A stretch of 64,000 nt of DNA. Source: Cordilura impudica. Taxonomy: Eukaryota > Arthropoda > Insecta > Diptera > Scathophagidae. Under the pieces are notes generated by a model, which saw only the letters and a program-made list of their open reading frames with translations, ran no database searches and was not told the origin of the DNA. The DNA lies in NCBI GenBank assembly GCA_963682025.1, contig OY821519.1:13700047-13764046 (forward strand). The letters run 5' to 3'. The position numbers were made by a program, and so were the translations under genes. Below, one piece after another: positions 19,600 to 29,960 of the stretch. The first letter of the stretch is position 1, and each line of letters begins with the position of its first letter.

Positions 19600-20632
19600 T
19601 TTCTAGTACAATTTTTACACTGTCGTAATTTTCCTTTAGTATTACAGAATGTGCCATGAGAGACTAGGAAACTTCTCTCCATTGTGAAGAAAGACGGCCT
19701 TCAAGCTTTTTGAAGAGCTATCGATAAAAAGCCGCCAACTTAATGGTATGCATTGTATTCCGATTTCTTCGAATAAACCTGTCAAGTTATTACAATAACA
19801 CAATCCGTCTTCTTTTGTGAAAAAACATGAAAAAATTTTATGGCGTTCTCTTAAACCAATAATATCCACATCATTTTCAATCAAACTCCTTTGTTTCAAT
19901 CGTGAACCCAGAATATCTGCTTTATCCTTGGGCAGGTTCAGTTCTCGTACCAAATCATTAAATTCTATAGTGCTGATGAGATGTAATTCAATACTCTCCG
20001 ATTTTATTACAAAATAAATGTCAGAGGTATTCATAAGCGATACATAAGATTCTTTTGAGCATTGTGGCATTTGAATTTCGGAGCTATTTATTTTTGAACA
20101 GGACGGAAGGGTGCAATTTTCACTGTGGGGTATAGGAGCCGACGTTGAAGGAAGGTCAGGGTATAACATATTTTCTGAAATTTTACCAGCTCGACGTTTA
20201 CATTCACGATTCACGATACAAAACTAACAATCCTGCCAATGATCACTAGGTTCCCTCCATAGTCTTGGCACTCCAAATTTCATTTGTCGGTTTTATCCTC
20301 GGTACCAGGCTGGAAGTTATTAAATCAACTAGTGTAATTTAAACTTTATGCTTAAAGTAAGTATTCAAGTTACAAACATATTAATATGTTCGAAATTTAT
20401 TTGAATTTTTATTTTTAGTTTCTTACCTTCTAAAGTATTTCAGCACGTAACACAGGCAAAACGATCTACCCATTTTTTATCTTGATCTCGAATCTGAAGT
20501 TTAAAATATCCTTCATAAGCTTTAAAAAACATTAAGTTTGCTAAAGCAAATTTTTTGCTTCTTTTTGTTCATAACTTCAACACAAACAAAATAAAATGAA
20601 TCAGGGTTCTTTTTACACCGTCTTGATGCCAT
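19600..20632 (-). pseudogene. N-terminal half of the degenerate multicopy gene
   Basis: Starts MASRRCKKNPDSFYFVC at 20632 (exon 1 to a GTAAG donor at 20426); later text reads FGVPRLWREPSDHWQDC, then MLYPDLPSTSAPIPH and, in a 190-codon open frame (19642-20214), EFNDLVRELNLPKDKADILG, FFTKEDGLCYCNNL and SWRLFIDSSSKSLKAVFLHN. After one frame change it ends AHSVILKENYDSVKIVLEKF at the edge of the long-TIR element. Cys pairs near the start suggest a zinc-binding module. In-frame stops (for example after WQDC) and the frameshift indicate a pseudogene, although the long open frame shows the decay is recent. Confidence 0.72.
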
Positions 20633-21059
20633 TTTTAAATTCAGTAAAACACTTTATGCAAGAAATATGCACTTTGCAACACTTTTTATATAAGTGCTGC
20701 CAACTGCTGATCGTAAATTCGATAAAAATTTTCAAAACTTAATTTTTCGACGTAAAACAGACTAAAATAAACTTTACAAGCTAGGAATTTGTATTTAGGT
20801 GTTTTTCGGTGTCTATCATCAGAACTTATGCATTATAACTGAAACTCAATTTCTTTTTTGTTGACCGGTGTTATCTTTAATCTAGAGCTCCTAGAGAGTT
20901 ATTCTTATCTTTTATGTATTTTGATAGTTTCCAAAAACTTTTGTCTTCTCCAGGTAACTTTGAAAGCATATTATCCCACTTTTCATTTCTATAATAGTAA
21001 TTATAATAGTAATTATGAAAGAATATTTATTTATTGTGTCATGTTTTTTTATATTATTT
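20633..21059. other. Gene-free spacer
   Basis: No gene recognised. It separates the 5' end of the degenerate gene from the first Helitron-like element. Confidence 0.35.
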
Positions 21060-21424
21060 ATATATAAAAATTGAGTTTTGTATGTTTGTTTGTACGTTCC
21101 TTTGAGGTATATAGGAGACTACACCAAGGACCGATAGTCTTGAAATTTTTACAGTAAGTAAGTGCCTATCCGGAAAGAAAAATAGGCTATATTTTTTTGG
21201 ATTTTTCAAGTGGGCGTTGCACCTCCCATATAAGGTGAATTTTAATATCTAATATTAACATATAATATCTGGAGTACTACGACAGCAAGAGTTCTGCAAC
21301 TATGTACACGTACATATTAAACTAATTTGAAGAGTTGCAAAAGAAATGGACGGGATCAGACTAGTGGGCATGGCACCTCCTATGAAACTTTTGACAAGTA
21401 CATTACTTATCACTGTGAGTAGTC

Positions 21425-21836
21425 GTGAAAAATATGGGCGGAATCTCCAAAATTGAAAATCGCCAAAACCGAAATTCGCGAATAAGAAAAATCGCCAAAA
21501 TCAAAAATCACGAATAACAAAAATCGAAAAAAACAAAAATCCCTAAACACAAAAATTGTCTGAACCGAAAATCGCGAATAAAAAAAAAAGCAAAAATCGA
21601 TAAAACCGAAAATCGCGAATAAAAAAAAATCGCACAAAACAAAAAAACACAAAAATCAAAAATCGCCAAAATCGAAATTCGCGAATAACAAAAAATCGCC
21701 AAAATCAAAAATCGCAAAGAACAAAAATTGTCTGAACCGAAAATCGCGAATAAAAAAAATCGCACAAAACAAAATTGCCAAAATAGAAAATCGCGAATAG
21801 CGAAAATCGGAAAAAACAAAAATTGAAAAAAAAAAA
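21425..21836. repeat. AAAATCGCC-type minisatellite, block 1
   Basis: Irregular tandem repeats of AAAATCGCGAATAACAAAAA and AAAATCGCCAAAATCAAAAA variants. Blocks of the same repeat occur at 26525-26750, 27534-27640 and 29358-29455. Minus-strand open frames (FFAIFDFGDF...) are artefacts of this composition. Confidence 0.8.
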
Positions 21837-22194
21837 ACAAGTAAGAGTGTTAAACTCGGTTGTGCCGAATCTTTGATACCCTCCATCTCGGTTTGAGTAT
21901 TGATAATAAATGTAAACAAAATATTGGAAAAAGTAAACAATTTGTTAAACTTAATACCAAATTATTTCAGCAAATTCTTTGGGTTGGTTTTCGTCTTTTC
22001 TATTATTTCGGATGTATTTCGGTGTTTGCTTTTTGGTCATTGTGGTTGCTGATCGGCACGCAATTAGGTTATATACCTATATGCATGCGTTTCCGGTTAT
22101 ATGACATAACTTCTCGTTTAATTTAGTTTTTGCTAATTAAATAGCTCGCCCTAACCTCCATTGCAAAGGTAATGGTTGTGTATTAAATCGTGCT

Positions 22195-22335
22195 AATTGG
22201 AGATGGCTGTATAGTTTCTTTTAACTGGCCAAATATTTCTTCATTGCGGCCATATAGGTCGGATGGAGTAACAAAATAATAACCAAAAAAGAGCTGTCTA
22301 AAATTTTTATTAAAATATTGCCATATTTGGAAAAC
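22195..22335 (-). pseudogene. Unrecognised coding-like exon
   Basis: A minus-strand acceptor (AATTTTAG) is followed by QLFFGYYFVTPSDLYGR, NEEIFGQLKETIQPSPISTI and a stop. Codon use and residue mix look like real protein, unlike most frames here. I do not recognise the gene. It could be a second host exon carried by the DINE-like element. Confidence 0.3.
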
Positions 22336-24397
22336 ATAGAGAATAAATTTATAATAATAAATAATCAAATTAGGGATGCCAAACGCAAAAACCAAATGTC
22401 CCAAACATTTTAAATAAAATAATTTGTTATCTTAATTTTCTGAAAACTTCAAATTTGCATCCAAAAAAATTATGAAAATTTATATATAAATAACATTCTC
22501 ATCAAATTGCGTTTATTTATGTAACAATTGTTATGTTCGCAATTCTTAAGTATCATTTGAGGTTTTCTAAAATTCATTGAATTTAAATCAATGTTTTCTG
22601 TAGTCCGATTCTGTAAATTTCAACGATCCGACAATCGCAAAATATATCGACAGCTATTGTTGTTTGCACTAATGATTAAGTGATTCACTAAGTACATACA
22701 TAAATCTTAACGGCAGTCGACCAATCTATTTTTCTATTTATTTAAATTGTAAATGAGTGGCATCTCTGTCAAAATAAGCGAAAAACACAAAGAAGAATAG
22801 AAAAAACAAATTACTTCGTGTTTGATAGGATGATTTTATGTTTATGTTTAATATCTTTATTTTTTTACTAATATTTCTGTGTATTTATTTGAAAATGAAA
22901 TAATGAATTGAATATGCTATTTAATTTTTTTATTTATATAATTATAATTTTTTAATTAATGCAAAATATTTTCACTATTTTATGATTTTTATTTATGTAT
23001 GACGACATTTCAACTTAAAAATTTAAGTTTTTATCGATTGAATAAACAACACAAAAATGGCTGTCGTTTAGATAACAACAACAGCTGACTTTAACAATAG
23101 CGAATATCGTTTAAAAATTTTAGTGATAATTTTGCTATTTCCTTTTTTTAACGATTCGACTATCGTTAAAAGAAGTTACTGAAAAGCTATTATGCCAATG
23201 CCAATATTTTTTTTAAATGTAAACATTTTTTAAATGTAAACATATTTGGTGTTTTTTTTTTTTGGAATTTCAATTTGTGTTTAACGAATAAAATTTATAT
23301 ATTAAAGATGCAATTGATGTCTTCTAAATTTAACATTATTTCCGACGTTTTGATATGATTTGCTGAAATTCAATTAATATTTTCTAATTTATAATTTGAA
23401 ATTTTAATTCCAGTTCTTAGAATTGATATATTCTAAACTTTGAATGGAAAATTTAAAAAGTGCAATTTTGTATTTATGTGAATAATAATGCTTTAGTAAT
23501 TATAAACAATTTTTAAAAATTAGATGTAATCGCAATCAGATATTTTGTAGGTAAAGCAGAATAATAATTCTATATAACTATGTAGAACTTTTTTGAAAGC
23601 AAAAAACTCATTGATTACTCGGTAACTCTAATTTGTAAAGACAACAAAAAGTTAACATGCCAAACTTATGTTCATATTTGTAAAAGAATAATGAAAAAAC
23701 ATATGAAATAAAAAGCCAGCCCGTGTATACCCTTAACATTGTTCTGTATGATATCTAGTTGAAAATATTAACATTCATGTTAAAATTGAAATAACTATTG
23801 CAAACCCTACAAGAACAGTGACGGTCATATGACCGGTGATATGTTCGTCACTTCTGACTGAAGTGTCGGTCATCGCGTAGAACAAAGTTTCTATCATATT
23901 ATTAAGGCAAATTAGCCAAAACTGACCGAAACTTTTGTGTACATGTGATTTTGCATCTTACTCTAACCTATGAAAGTAAGTAAACCATATAATATATATC
24001 TGAACTGCACACTCTACCGCTGTTTAGTAGTCAACGATGATAGATATATATATATATCATCGTTGACCGGTCACATTTGATGGATATATACATTATTATT
24101 GACCGGTCACGCTTGATTATAATGAAACACGACTTATTATTTTTTATTTATTTATTGTATTAAAAATCAAATTCAAAATTAAAAATAAACATTAAATATT
24201 AAAAACACAACAATATCACTAATTCCGAAACGTGGTGATAACTTTGAGACAATGTTGAAACAGGACAATGGGCTTAGCTTAAAACAGATATTTAAGCAAC
24301 TTTGCTGACTTTTCACTCGAAACATCCCTAAACTCAATAGAAATTTCCGGTAATACATATACATACATATATATCAACAATTTATATTAAAGCTTAC

Positions 24398-25143
24398 CTT
24401 TTGAGTGTTGTGAATTAACAATTTCGGCCAAACCTGATGCAATTCATTTGGAAAATTGATGAGTAAATGATGTTTCCATTCAAATACTGCTACCTTTCTT
24501 TGTACAGAACGGTGTGTGAGATATTGTTATAATACCTCCATAAATCAATTTGTTCAATATTCTGAGATCTTCGTTCTTTTGAAGAAACTAAGTTAATTTT
24601 ATATTATCAACATCATATTCCAGACACTATATTCCAGAATGGCATAAATTAAAACATTCAAATATTAAACAAACTCCCATATCCATGTTATGGCAACAGA
24701 CTGAAAGATAGATATAAGGATTAGTGTAAAATGCTGCAAGGAAGATTTACTTTGTTTCTAGCTATAATTTTTAATAAAATGTCAGTGCATTACCTTAATA
24801 AGTTCATTTGGTGATTGCGCATGTATTAACAATATATTTATAGTGTCTTCCATGCGCACTTAACTGGAATCATTACGAATCGATTTAATAAACTTTGTCA
24901 TCGTTGTTTCACACAATTTTATTTCTTATGTATTATCTTCCAACATCATAAAAAGTCCATCAATATCAAATAGATAACCATATTATTTTCTGGTACAGCA
25001 TTCACAATCGAAATCCAGGATATAACATATTGTCGCACAATATAATTCTTTACACAAATGCGTTTCCTAAGAGCTATAAAAGATTTAGATTGAAAGTTTG
25101 TGAAGATTCTACAGCAATATCTTAAGTTAACGATCCAACAGGA
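24398..25143 (-). pseudogene. Vac14: Vac14-like gene fragment, degenerate, intron retained
   Basis: Vac14 is the scaffold of the PIKfyve/Fab1-Fig4 complex that makes PI(3,5)P2 on endosomes. Minus-strand text follows its order: LLDR, VESSQTFNLNL, KRICVKNYIVRQ, VRQYVISWISIVNAVPENN, LMDFL|MMLEDNT, IKLCETTMTKFIKSIRND, VRMEDTINILLIHAQSPNEL; then an intron (GTAATG at 24793 to TTTCAG at 24701, 93 nt); then AITWIWEFV, LVSSKERRSQNIEQIDL and KVAVFEWKHHLLINFPNEL, ending at a GTAAGC donor at 24397. At least three stops (LT*DI, NT*EI, SS*VR) and several frameshifts. The retained intron argues against a processed copy. It covers only a central part of a protein normally over 600 residues. Recognition is from memory. 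Confidence 0.75.
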
Positions 25144-26524
25144 ATAGGCCACAAGCGAGCAAAAAATAAATTGTGGAAGGGTATACCGTAGCGACGTGCC
25201 ACCACAATTGTGAATGGCACTAACGAATCAACTGACATATTTTGAAGAATCCTAAAGAAACAACAGAAATTAACTTGAACTTTTAATTTAATTAATTACT
25301 TACCTTTCCTAAACCTTAACAACAGCAACAATGACAGTCATATGTTTTTAAATAGAATAAAAACTGCAAGTGTGTTAGTACAAAAATTGTTTATGTGTTA
25401 GTTTCAGTCATTCATTTTTGTAGTCATTCATTGGCATAGTCACGCTGAGTTAAATGAAGTGACACTCTGTTAATGCAAAAGAAATGTATTTTCCCCACAA
25501 CAAAATATTGCAGAATTTTATGTAAATAAAATAATATACCGACTTATTTCTAACATGTTGTTATGGATATACATATATAATATATGTATATTATTTGTAT
25601 TATTTAATATATTTATGTATGTATATGTAAATATTACACACAAAAAATACAACATCAAACGTTATTTTTGTGTTTTTCTCTTTAAATAAATTTATACATA
25701 ATTTATTTTTTTTTGTTAAATTTACATTGTTTTTTTTTTATTAACAACAAGGTATCTTTATTTTACCCCCTTTATATTAACTCGTAGTGTCAGCTTGTCG
25801 AAAAAATTTTGGATCGATTTTAACCCCTTTCTCGTAACCGAATCGATCTGAAATTTTGCAGGCAGGCTCGTGGTAATAGCAGAAATGATTTAACAAATTT
25901 TTTTAGTGATGCCAAAACAATGGAAACTTTTAAATTTTTCTACCAGAATTAATAAAAAAATGTACAAAGGGTTAGTTTTTATTGCATTATTACCACAATG
26001 ACCACAAAAACAACAATTCCAGCTATGACAACAACACAACATTTAGAATAACAACAAAAAAAAATATAGAAACATCATATTTTTAATTTTTTTTTAATTT
26101 TTCAGAGATTTGCCTGGACCTATTCAATCGATTTTAATGATTTTTGAAATAGAAATCTTCCCATGAATTTGGTGAATCATTCTCACTAGAAATGATCACT
26201 GTAGCAGCACTATTCAGGGCGTGATTGTGACAAGAACAACATAGAATTTATATTTTTTCAAGACTTTTTTTAGTTCTTCATTCAAAGCTCGGGCCCTAGT
26301 CGACCGATTTGGACGATTTTAAACAGCAAACTTTTCAGGAGCTGTCCGATTGATGCCGTCAACGTGATTTCCACAGACGGACAGACGGACATCGCTATAT
26401 CAACTCTGGTTGTTATAAGGATCACAAATATATATATTTTATGGGATCCGAAATTTTTTTTCTAATTATTACAAACGGAATGACAAACTTATATACCCTC
26501 TGCACACTGGAGTGGAGGCTATAA

Positions 26525-26750
26525 AAAACAAAAATCGCCGGTCAAAAATAGCAATTAAAAAAAATCGCCAAAACTGAAAATGGCGAATAAAAAAAATCGC
26601 AAAAAACAAAAATCAAAAAACGACAACACCGAATATCGCGAATAACAAAAAATCGCCAAAATCAAAAATCGCAAAGAACAAAACTCGACAAAATAAAAAA
26701 TCACAAAATCAAAAGTTGCCAAAACGCAAAAAACAAAAACGCCAAAATAA
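26525..26750. repeat. AAAATCGCC-type minisatellite, block 2
   Basis: Continuation of block 1 on the far side of the DINE-like insertion; ends at the start of family A copy 4. Confidence 0.75.
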
Positions 26751-27533
26751 ACAAGTAAGAAAATTATAGTCGGTCTAGACCGACTATATGATACCCTATA
26801 CCATGCGTTTAGAAACCCTATCTCTTAGGCCCAACTAACTGGACATTGAAAATAAGCAAAAATCAAATTTGAGTGGGATTTTTATTAATTTTTTTGGCTG
26901 CAGATATGAAAAAGTTCATATCGGATGCTATATCTATAAAGGGACTAGGTCTAAAAATGGACCGATCCTGATCATGTTTGGTAAAGTCTCTTGTATTTTG
27001 CAAAAATATATTCAAACAAAATTTGAGAAAATCAGTGCAATATTTTTGTTTTTAATAGATTTAACTGAAGATCGGGAAGCAGCTCTATATGGGGTCAAAT
27101 GGACCATTTTTGGACTACTCATTAGTGGATGTAATGAAGGCATACAAACCCAATTTGAATAAGATCTATATGACAATTTGGATCTTATGGCAATTTATGT
27201 CGATTTCATATGGGTAATTTGTATGGGGGCTAGGTCTGAACATGGACTGATTCTCACCAATTTCAACAGCGTTCATCTTATGGCCGATAAAAGCTTATAT
27301 ACCAAATTTCATCAAAATATATTCATATTTGCGACCTGCAGTTTGATTACAAGCTTTACATGGACACACAGACGGACGGACGGACGGACGGACGGACATT
27401 GTTAAATCAACTCAAAAAGTGATTCTGATTCGATCGGTATAATTAAAGATGGGTCTAGGTCAAATATTTTTGGTTGTTACAAACAGCAGCACAAAGTCAT
27501 TATACCCAAACCACATAGTGGTATAGAGTATAA
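26751..27533 (+). mobile_element. Family A copy 4, full length
   Basis: About 783 bp, sense orientation: ACAAGTAAGAAAATTATAGT, perfect 22-bp palindrome at 26767-26788, GACGGACGGACGGACGGAC at 27371-27397, and the terminal compound hairpin ending GTGGTATAGAGTATAA. It is inserted in the minisatellite of H1. A useful reference copy for the family consensus. Confidence 0.9.
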
Positions 27534-27967
27534 AAATCGACCAAATCGAAATCGCGAATAGCAACAATCGCCAAAATAAAAAAATGCCAAAATCTAAAAT
27601 CGCAAAAACAAAAATCGACAAATTCAAAAATCTCCAAATGTAAATAAAATAGTTTTCCACAAAATGCGTTTCCAGTTTTTTATTTCGCTACGATGGGTGT
27701 AGCGAAGCGTATCGGGTTACAGCTAGTTTATTTATTAAAATGGAGTTTGTACGTTTGTTTGTGGTTTCTAAGAGACTGTACCGCTGGACCGGTCGTCTTG
27801 AAATATTTACAGTAGGTAACAGCCTATCCGGACGGATAAATGGCCATATTTTTTATTTTTCTATTTAGGAGGCGTAGCACCTCTCATATAGCAAGTTCTG
27901 AAACTATCGGACCATTGGGCGTGGCACCACCATGGTTAATGTTTAATGACATATATTTAGTGTATTG

Positions 27968-29077
27968 CTGTGTTCGCCAGTTCAGAATTTTCCAAGGGTA
28001 TATCATAAACTAAAGGGTATTTTTTAAAACACCAGCAAAATAAATTTTTTGGCTAAATTAATTTCCACTGATTATGTTTAAACATGGCAGTGATATGTAT
28101 TAATAAAACTGTGATACATTTGCTTTTTGTTTCCACTTTTTTAACAGCAGTAGCGAAATCCATGTCACATTGAACAACATCATTTTCCTTACTCAAAAAA
28201 AAAAAAAAAAATCGGGGCCTTCGCAAGAAATCCTTGAAAGGATTTCCATATATTTATCACCAAGTCTGGCTCGCTTAGCACTCTTTATGCGGCTTTGAAA
28301 TGAAAATCCTCTTTCGCAAGCTGCAGTAGAGACTGGTAAAGTTGAGACAATCATTAACTATTTCATTAACCAGCTCATTTGACATGTAAATCAACTTGCA
28401 AAATTTTTGCATGTCCATTCTGGCCTAACATACATCCTGCAACTTATCCTGTTTAGGAAGAATGCTACTATATATAGGGTATAGTTCTTTATTGCAATAT
28501 ATTTTCATCAAACTATCCATGGCTTCATCAACGGGTTTATTTGATGGAGGAGCAGACGGGTTTAAAACCAAGTCGAAATTTAAAAATGTTTCAGTGGTAT
28601 CATCGTCAAACCCTTTATATAGGTTCCTTACCAGTGTACATAAAAAAAAACGTCTTTTCCTTTCTGGAAACTATTTTGTGATAGGTTATTGGAAGAAATT
28701 TTTATGTCCATGTAGTAACCATTTTTTCTTTCATCTCATCCAAAAATACTGTTATATATTTTTCAGGCTCTTTGCCCATTTTCTCTAATCTTTGCACAAA
28801 AGGGCACGGCGAGAACCAGTCTTGGTGGCTCTAGAAATGAGAATCACGCATACGTACTAGCTAGGAATAAGACCGCGATGAATCATTACTAGACGCATGC
28901 GCAGTGGGACACTGAGATTATCGAAGTATTGGCGATTAATCGGAGTTGGGACTAATTTTTTAAAATTTAATCATGATGTGCCGGTGCGTGAAAATTCATG
29001 CATGAGGGTAATTCTGAGGGGTGAAATAGGTTTTCAATGCGTGTACAAGCAAATTTCACGCATTTTGGCGAACCCTG
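27968..29077. mobile_element. hAT element 2, 1.1 kb, perfect 8-bp target duplication
   Basis: TIRs CTGTGTTCGCCA (27968) and the complement of CAGGGTTCGCCA (ends 29077) match at 10 of 12 bases, and GTGTATTG flanks both sides exactly (27960-27967, 29078-29085). Removing it restores the H2 sequence (…ATATTTAGTGTATTGTAATAG…). It is internally deleted and holds a decayed transposase C-terminus on the minus strand. Confidence 0.9.
28040..28800 (-). pseudogene. hAT transposase C-terminal remnant
   Basis: Minus-strand text contains EKMGKEPEKYITVFLDEMKE, and nearer the 3' end TAACERGFSFQSRIKSAKRA, LGDKYMEILSRISCEGPD. The ACERGFS..NRIK-type motif is the hAT dimerisation region (as in ZNF862-like transposases). 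Stops and frame changes are frequent. No N-terminal zinc finger remains. Confidence 0.65.
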
Positions 29078-29455
29078 GTGTATTGTAATAGAGAAAGCCT
29101 TGGAACTTTGTGTGAGTTCATAAGTTATTAATGTGAGTAGTCAGACAAAAAATGTGACCCACATACAAAGTAAATATCAATATATCTGGCGTACTATGAT
29201 AGAAAAAGCCTTGGGGCTTTGTCAAAATTAATGAGTTTTTAATGTGAGTAGTTGCCCAAGAAATTGGCGGAATCGGACCAATAGGCATGGTACCTTCTAT
29301 GAAAATGACGGCCTTAAAACCAATGTGAATAGTCGTGGAAAATATGGGCGGAATCGGCCGAATAAAAAATTGCCAAAACAAAAAATCGCGAGTAACAAAA
29401 ATTGCCAAAAACAAGAAACACCAAAAATCAAAAATCGGAAAAACAAAAATGGTTG

Positions 29456-29960
29456 AAGTTTCTGATCTGAGAATTTTTATGCAAAATTAATATCTCGAAA
29501 TAATCAAATAATGATAAATTTTTTATTATTATTAAAATCTATAAATAGTTATTAAATTTTTCGTAAATAACTAGGTATTTTTTTAAGATAACAACAACCA
29601 TTACAGTTACCATACAGAAATTATAAAATTTTTAATAATAAAAATAACATTATCAGCATAGAAAAATCATATTTTTTTCAAGAGATTTTTTTACATATTC
29701 ATTGAGTTATAAAACCAATTTCGATTACTTTAGGCAGCAAGCTGCTCAGGATGTCAATAAATCATTTTGATTAAATATGAGCAAACAATTGATCTATTGA
29801 GGGCGTGATCGGACAAGTGGACATCACAATATCAACTCCACTTATTATAACGATCAAGAACATATATATTTTTATGGGTTCCAGACTTTTTTTCTAATTA
29901 TAACAAACGCAATAACAAACTAATATAAGCCCTCTTTACGTTGTTGTGAAGGGTATAAGA
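29456..29960 (+). mobile_element. DINE-like remnant (3' half)
   Basis: Diverged copy of the right part of the 21837-26524 element: GGGCGTGATCGGACAAGTGG, CATCACAATATCAACTCCAC, ATATATATTTTTATGGGTTC, ACAAACGCAATAACAAACTA and a decayed terminal CCCTCTTTACG...GAAGGGTATAAG hairpin. The 5' half is missing. Confidence 0.6.

Larger units (their letters stand above)
21837..26524 (+). mobile_element. DINE-1/mini-me-like element enclosing host-gene sequence
   Basis: Left end ACAAGTAAGAGTGTTAAACT, then CGGTTGTGCCGAATC and GATACCCTCC. Right end: GACGGACAGACGGACATCGC, TATATATATTTTATGGGATC, ACAAACTTATATACCCTCTG and GGAGTGGAGGCTATAA. Both ends abut the same minisatellite, so the whole 4.7 kb behaves as one insertion. 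The left ACAAGTAAGA matches family A. The interior (about 22.2-25.7 kb) has no recognised transposase but contains a decayed Vac14 fragment and another coding-like stretch on the minus strand. Confidence 0.6.
21060..27726 (+). mobile_element. Helitron-like element H1 with nested insertions
   Basis: The 5' part (TTTTGTATGTTTGTTTGTACG, then GTGGGCGTTGCACCTCCC) is followed by an AAAATCGCC minisatellite. The 3' part is CGCTAC-GATGGGT-GTAGCG (hairpin 27686-27704), 18 bases, and CTAG at 27723-27726, followed by T. Hairpin plus CTAG is a Helitron terminus. Between the two minisatellite blocks lie a 4.7-kb DINE-like element and a family A element. No Rep/helicase frame is seen, so it is non-autonomous. 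Confidence 0.65.
27727..29455 (+). mobile_element. Helitron-like element H2, tandem to H1, truncated
   Basis: Starts right after the CTAG end of H1 and repeats the H1 5' sequence (GGAGTTTGTACGTTTGTTTG, CAGTAGGTAACAGCCTATCC, GGCGTAGCACCTC). It continues past the nested hAT as TAATAGAGAAAGCCTTGG, GGCGGAATCGGACCAATAGG and minisatellite to about 29455. The 3' hairpin-CTAG end is not present. Head-to-tail neighbours are a known Helitron pattern. Confidence 0.6.

Noticed and set aside
21410..21940. Overlapping frames with FFAIFDFGDF repeats
   Set aside because: They read the AAAATCGCC minisatellite on the reverse strand. All three frames look alike, so no selection on protein.
23820..23845. CGGTCATATGACCG palindrome and GACCGGTCAC repeats as an operator
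   Set aside because: Located within the interior of the DINE-like element with no nearby gene; nothing supports a regulatory role.
26869..27405. Recurring frames MSGIFINFFGCRYEKVH and MDLMAIYVDFIGVICMG in family A copies
   Set aside because: They recur because the DNA repeats recur; frames are broken differently in different copies and the two look alike because of internal DNA subrepeats. I see no protein signature.
28462..28788. 108-codon plus-strand frame
   Set aside because: It is antisense to the hAT transposase remnant, whose minus-strand motifs (ACERGFS, EKMGKEPEKY) are convincing.
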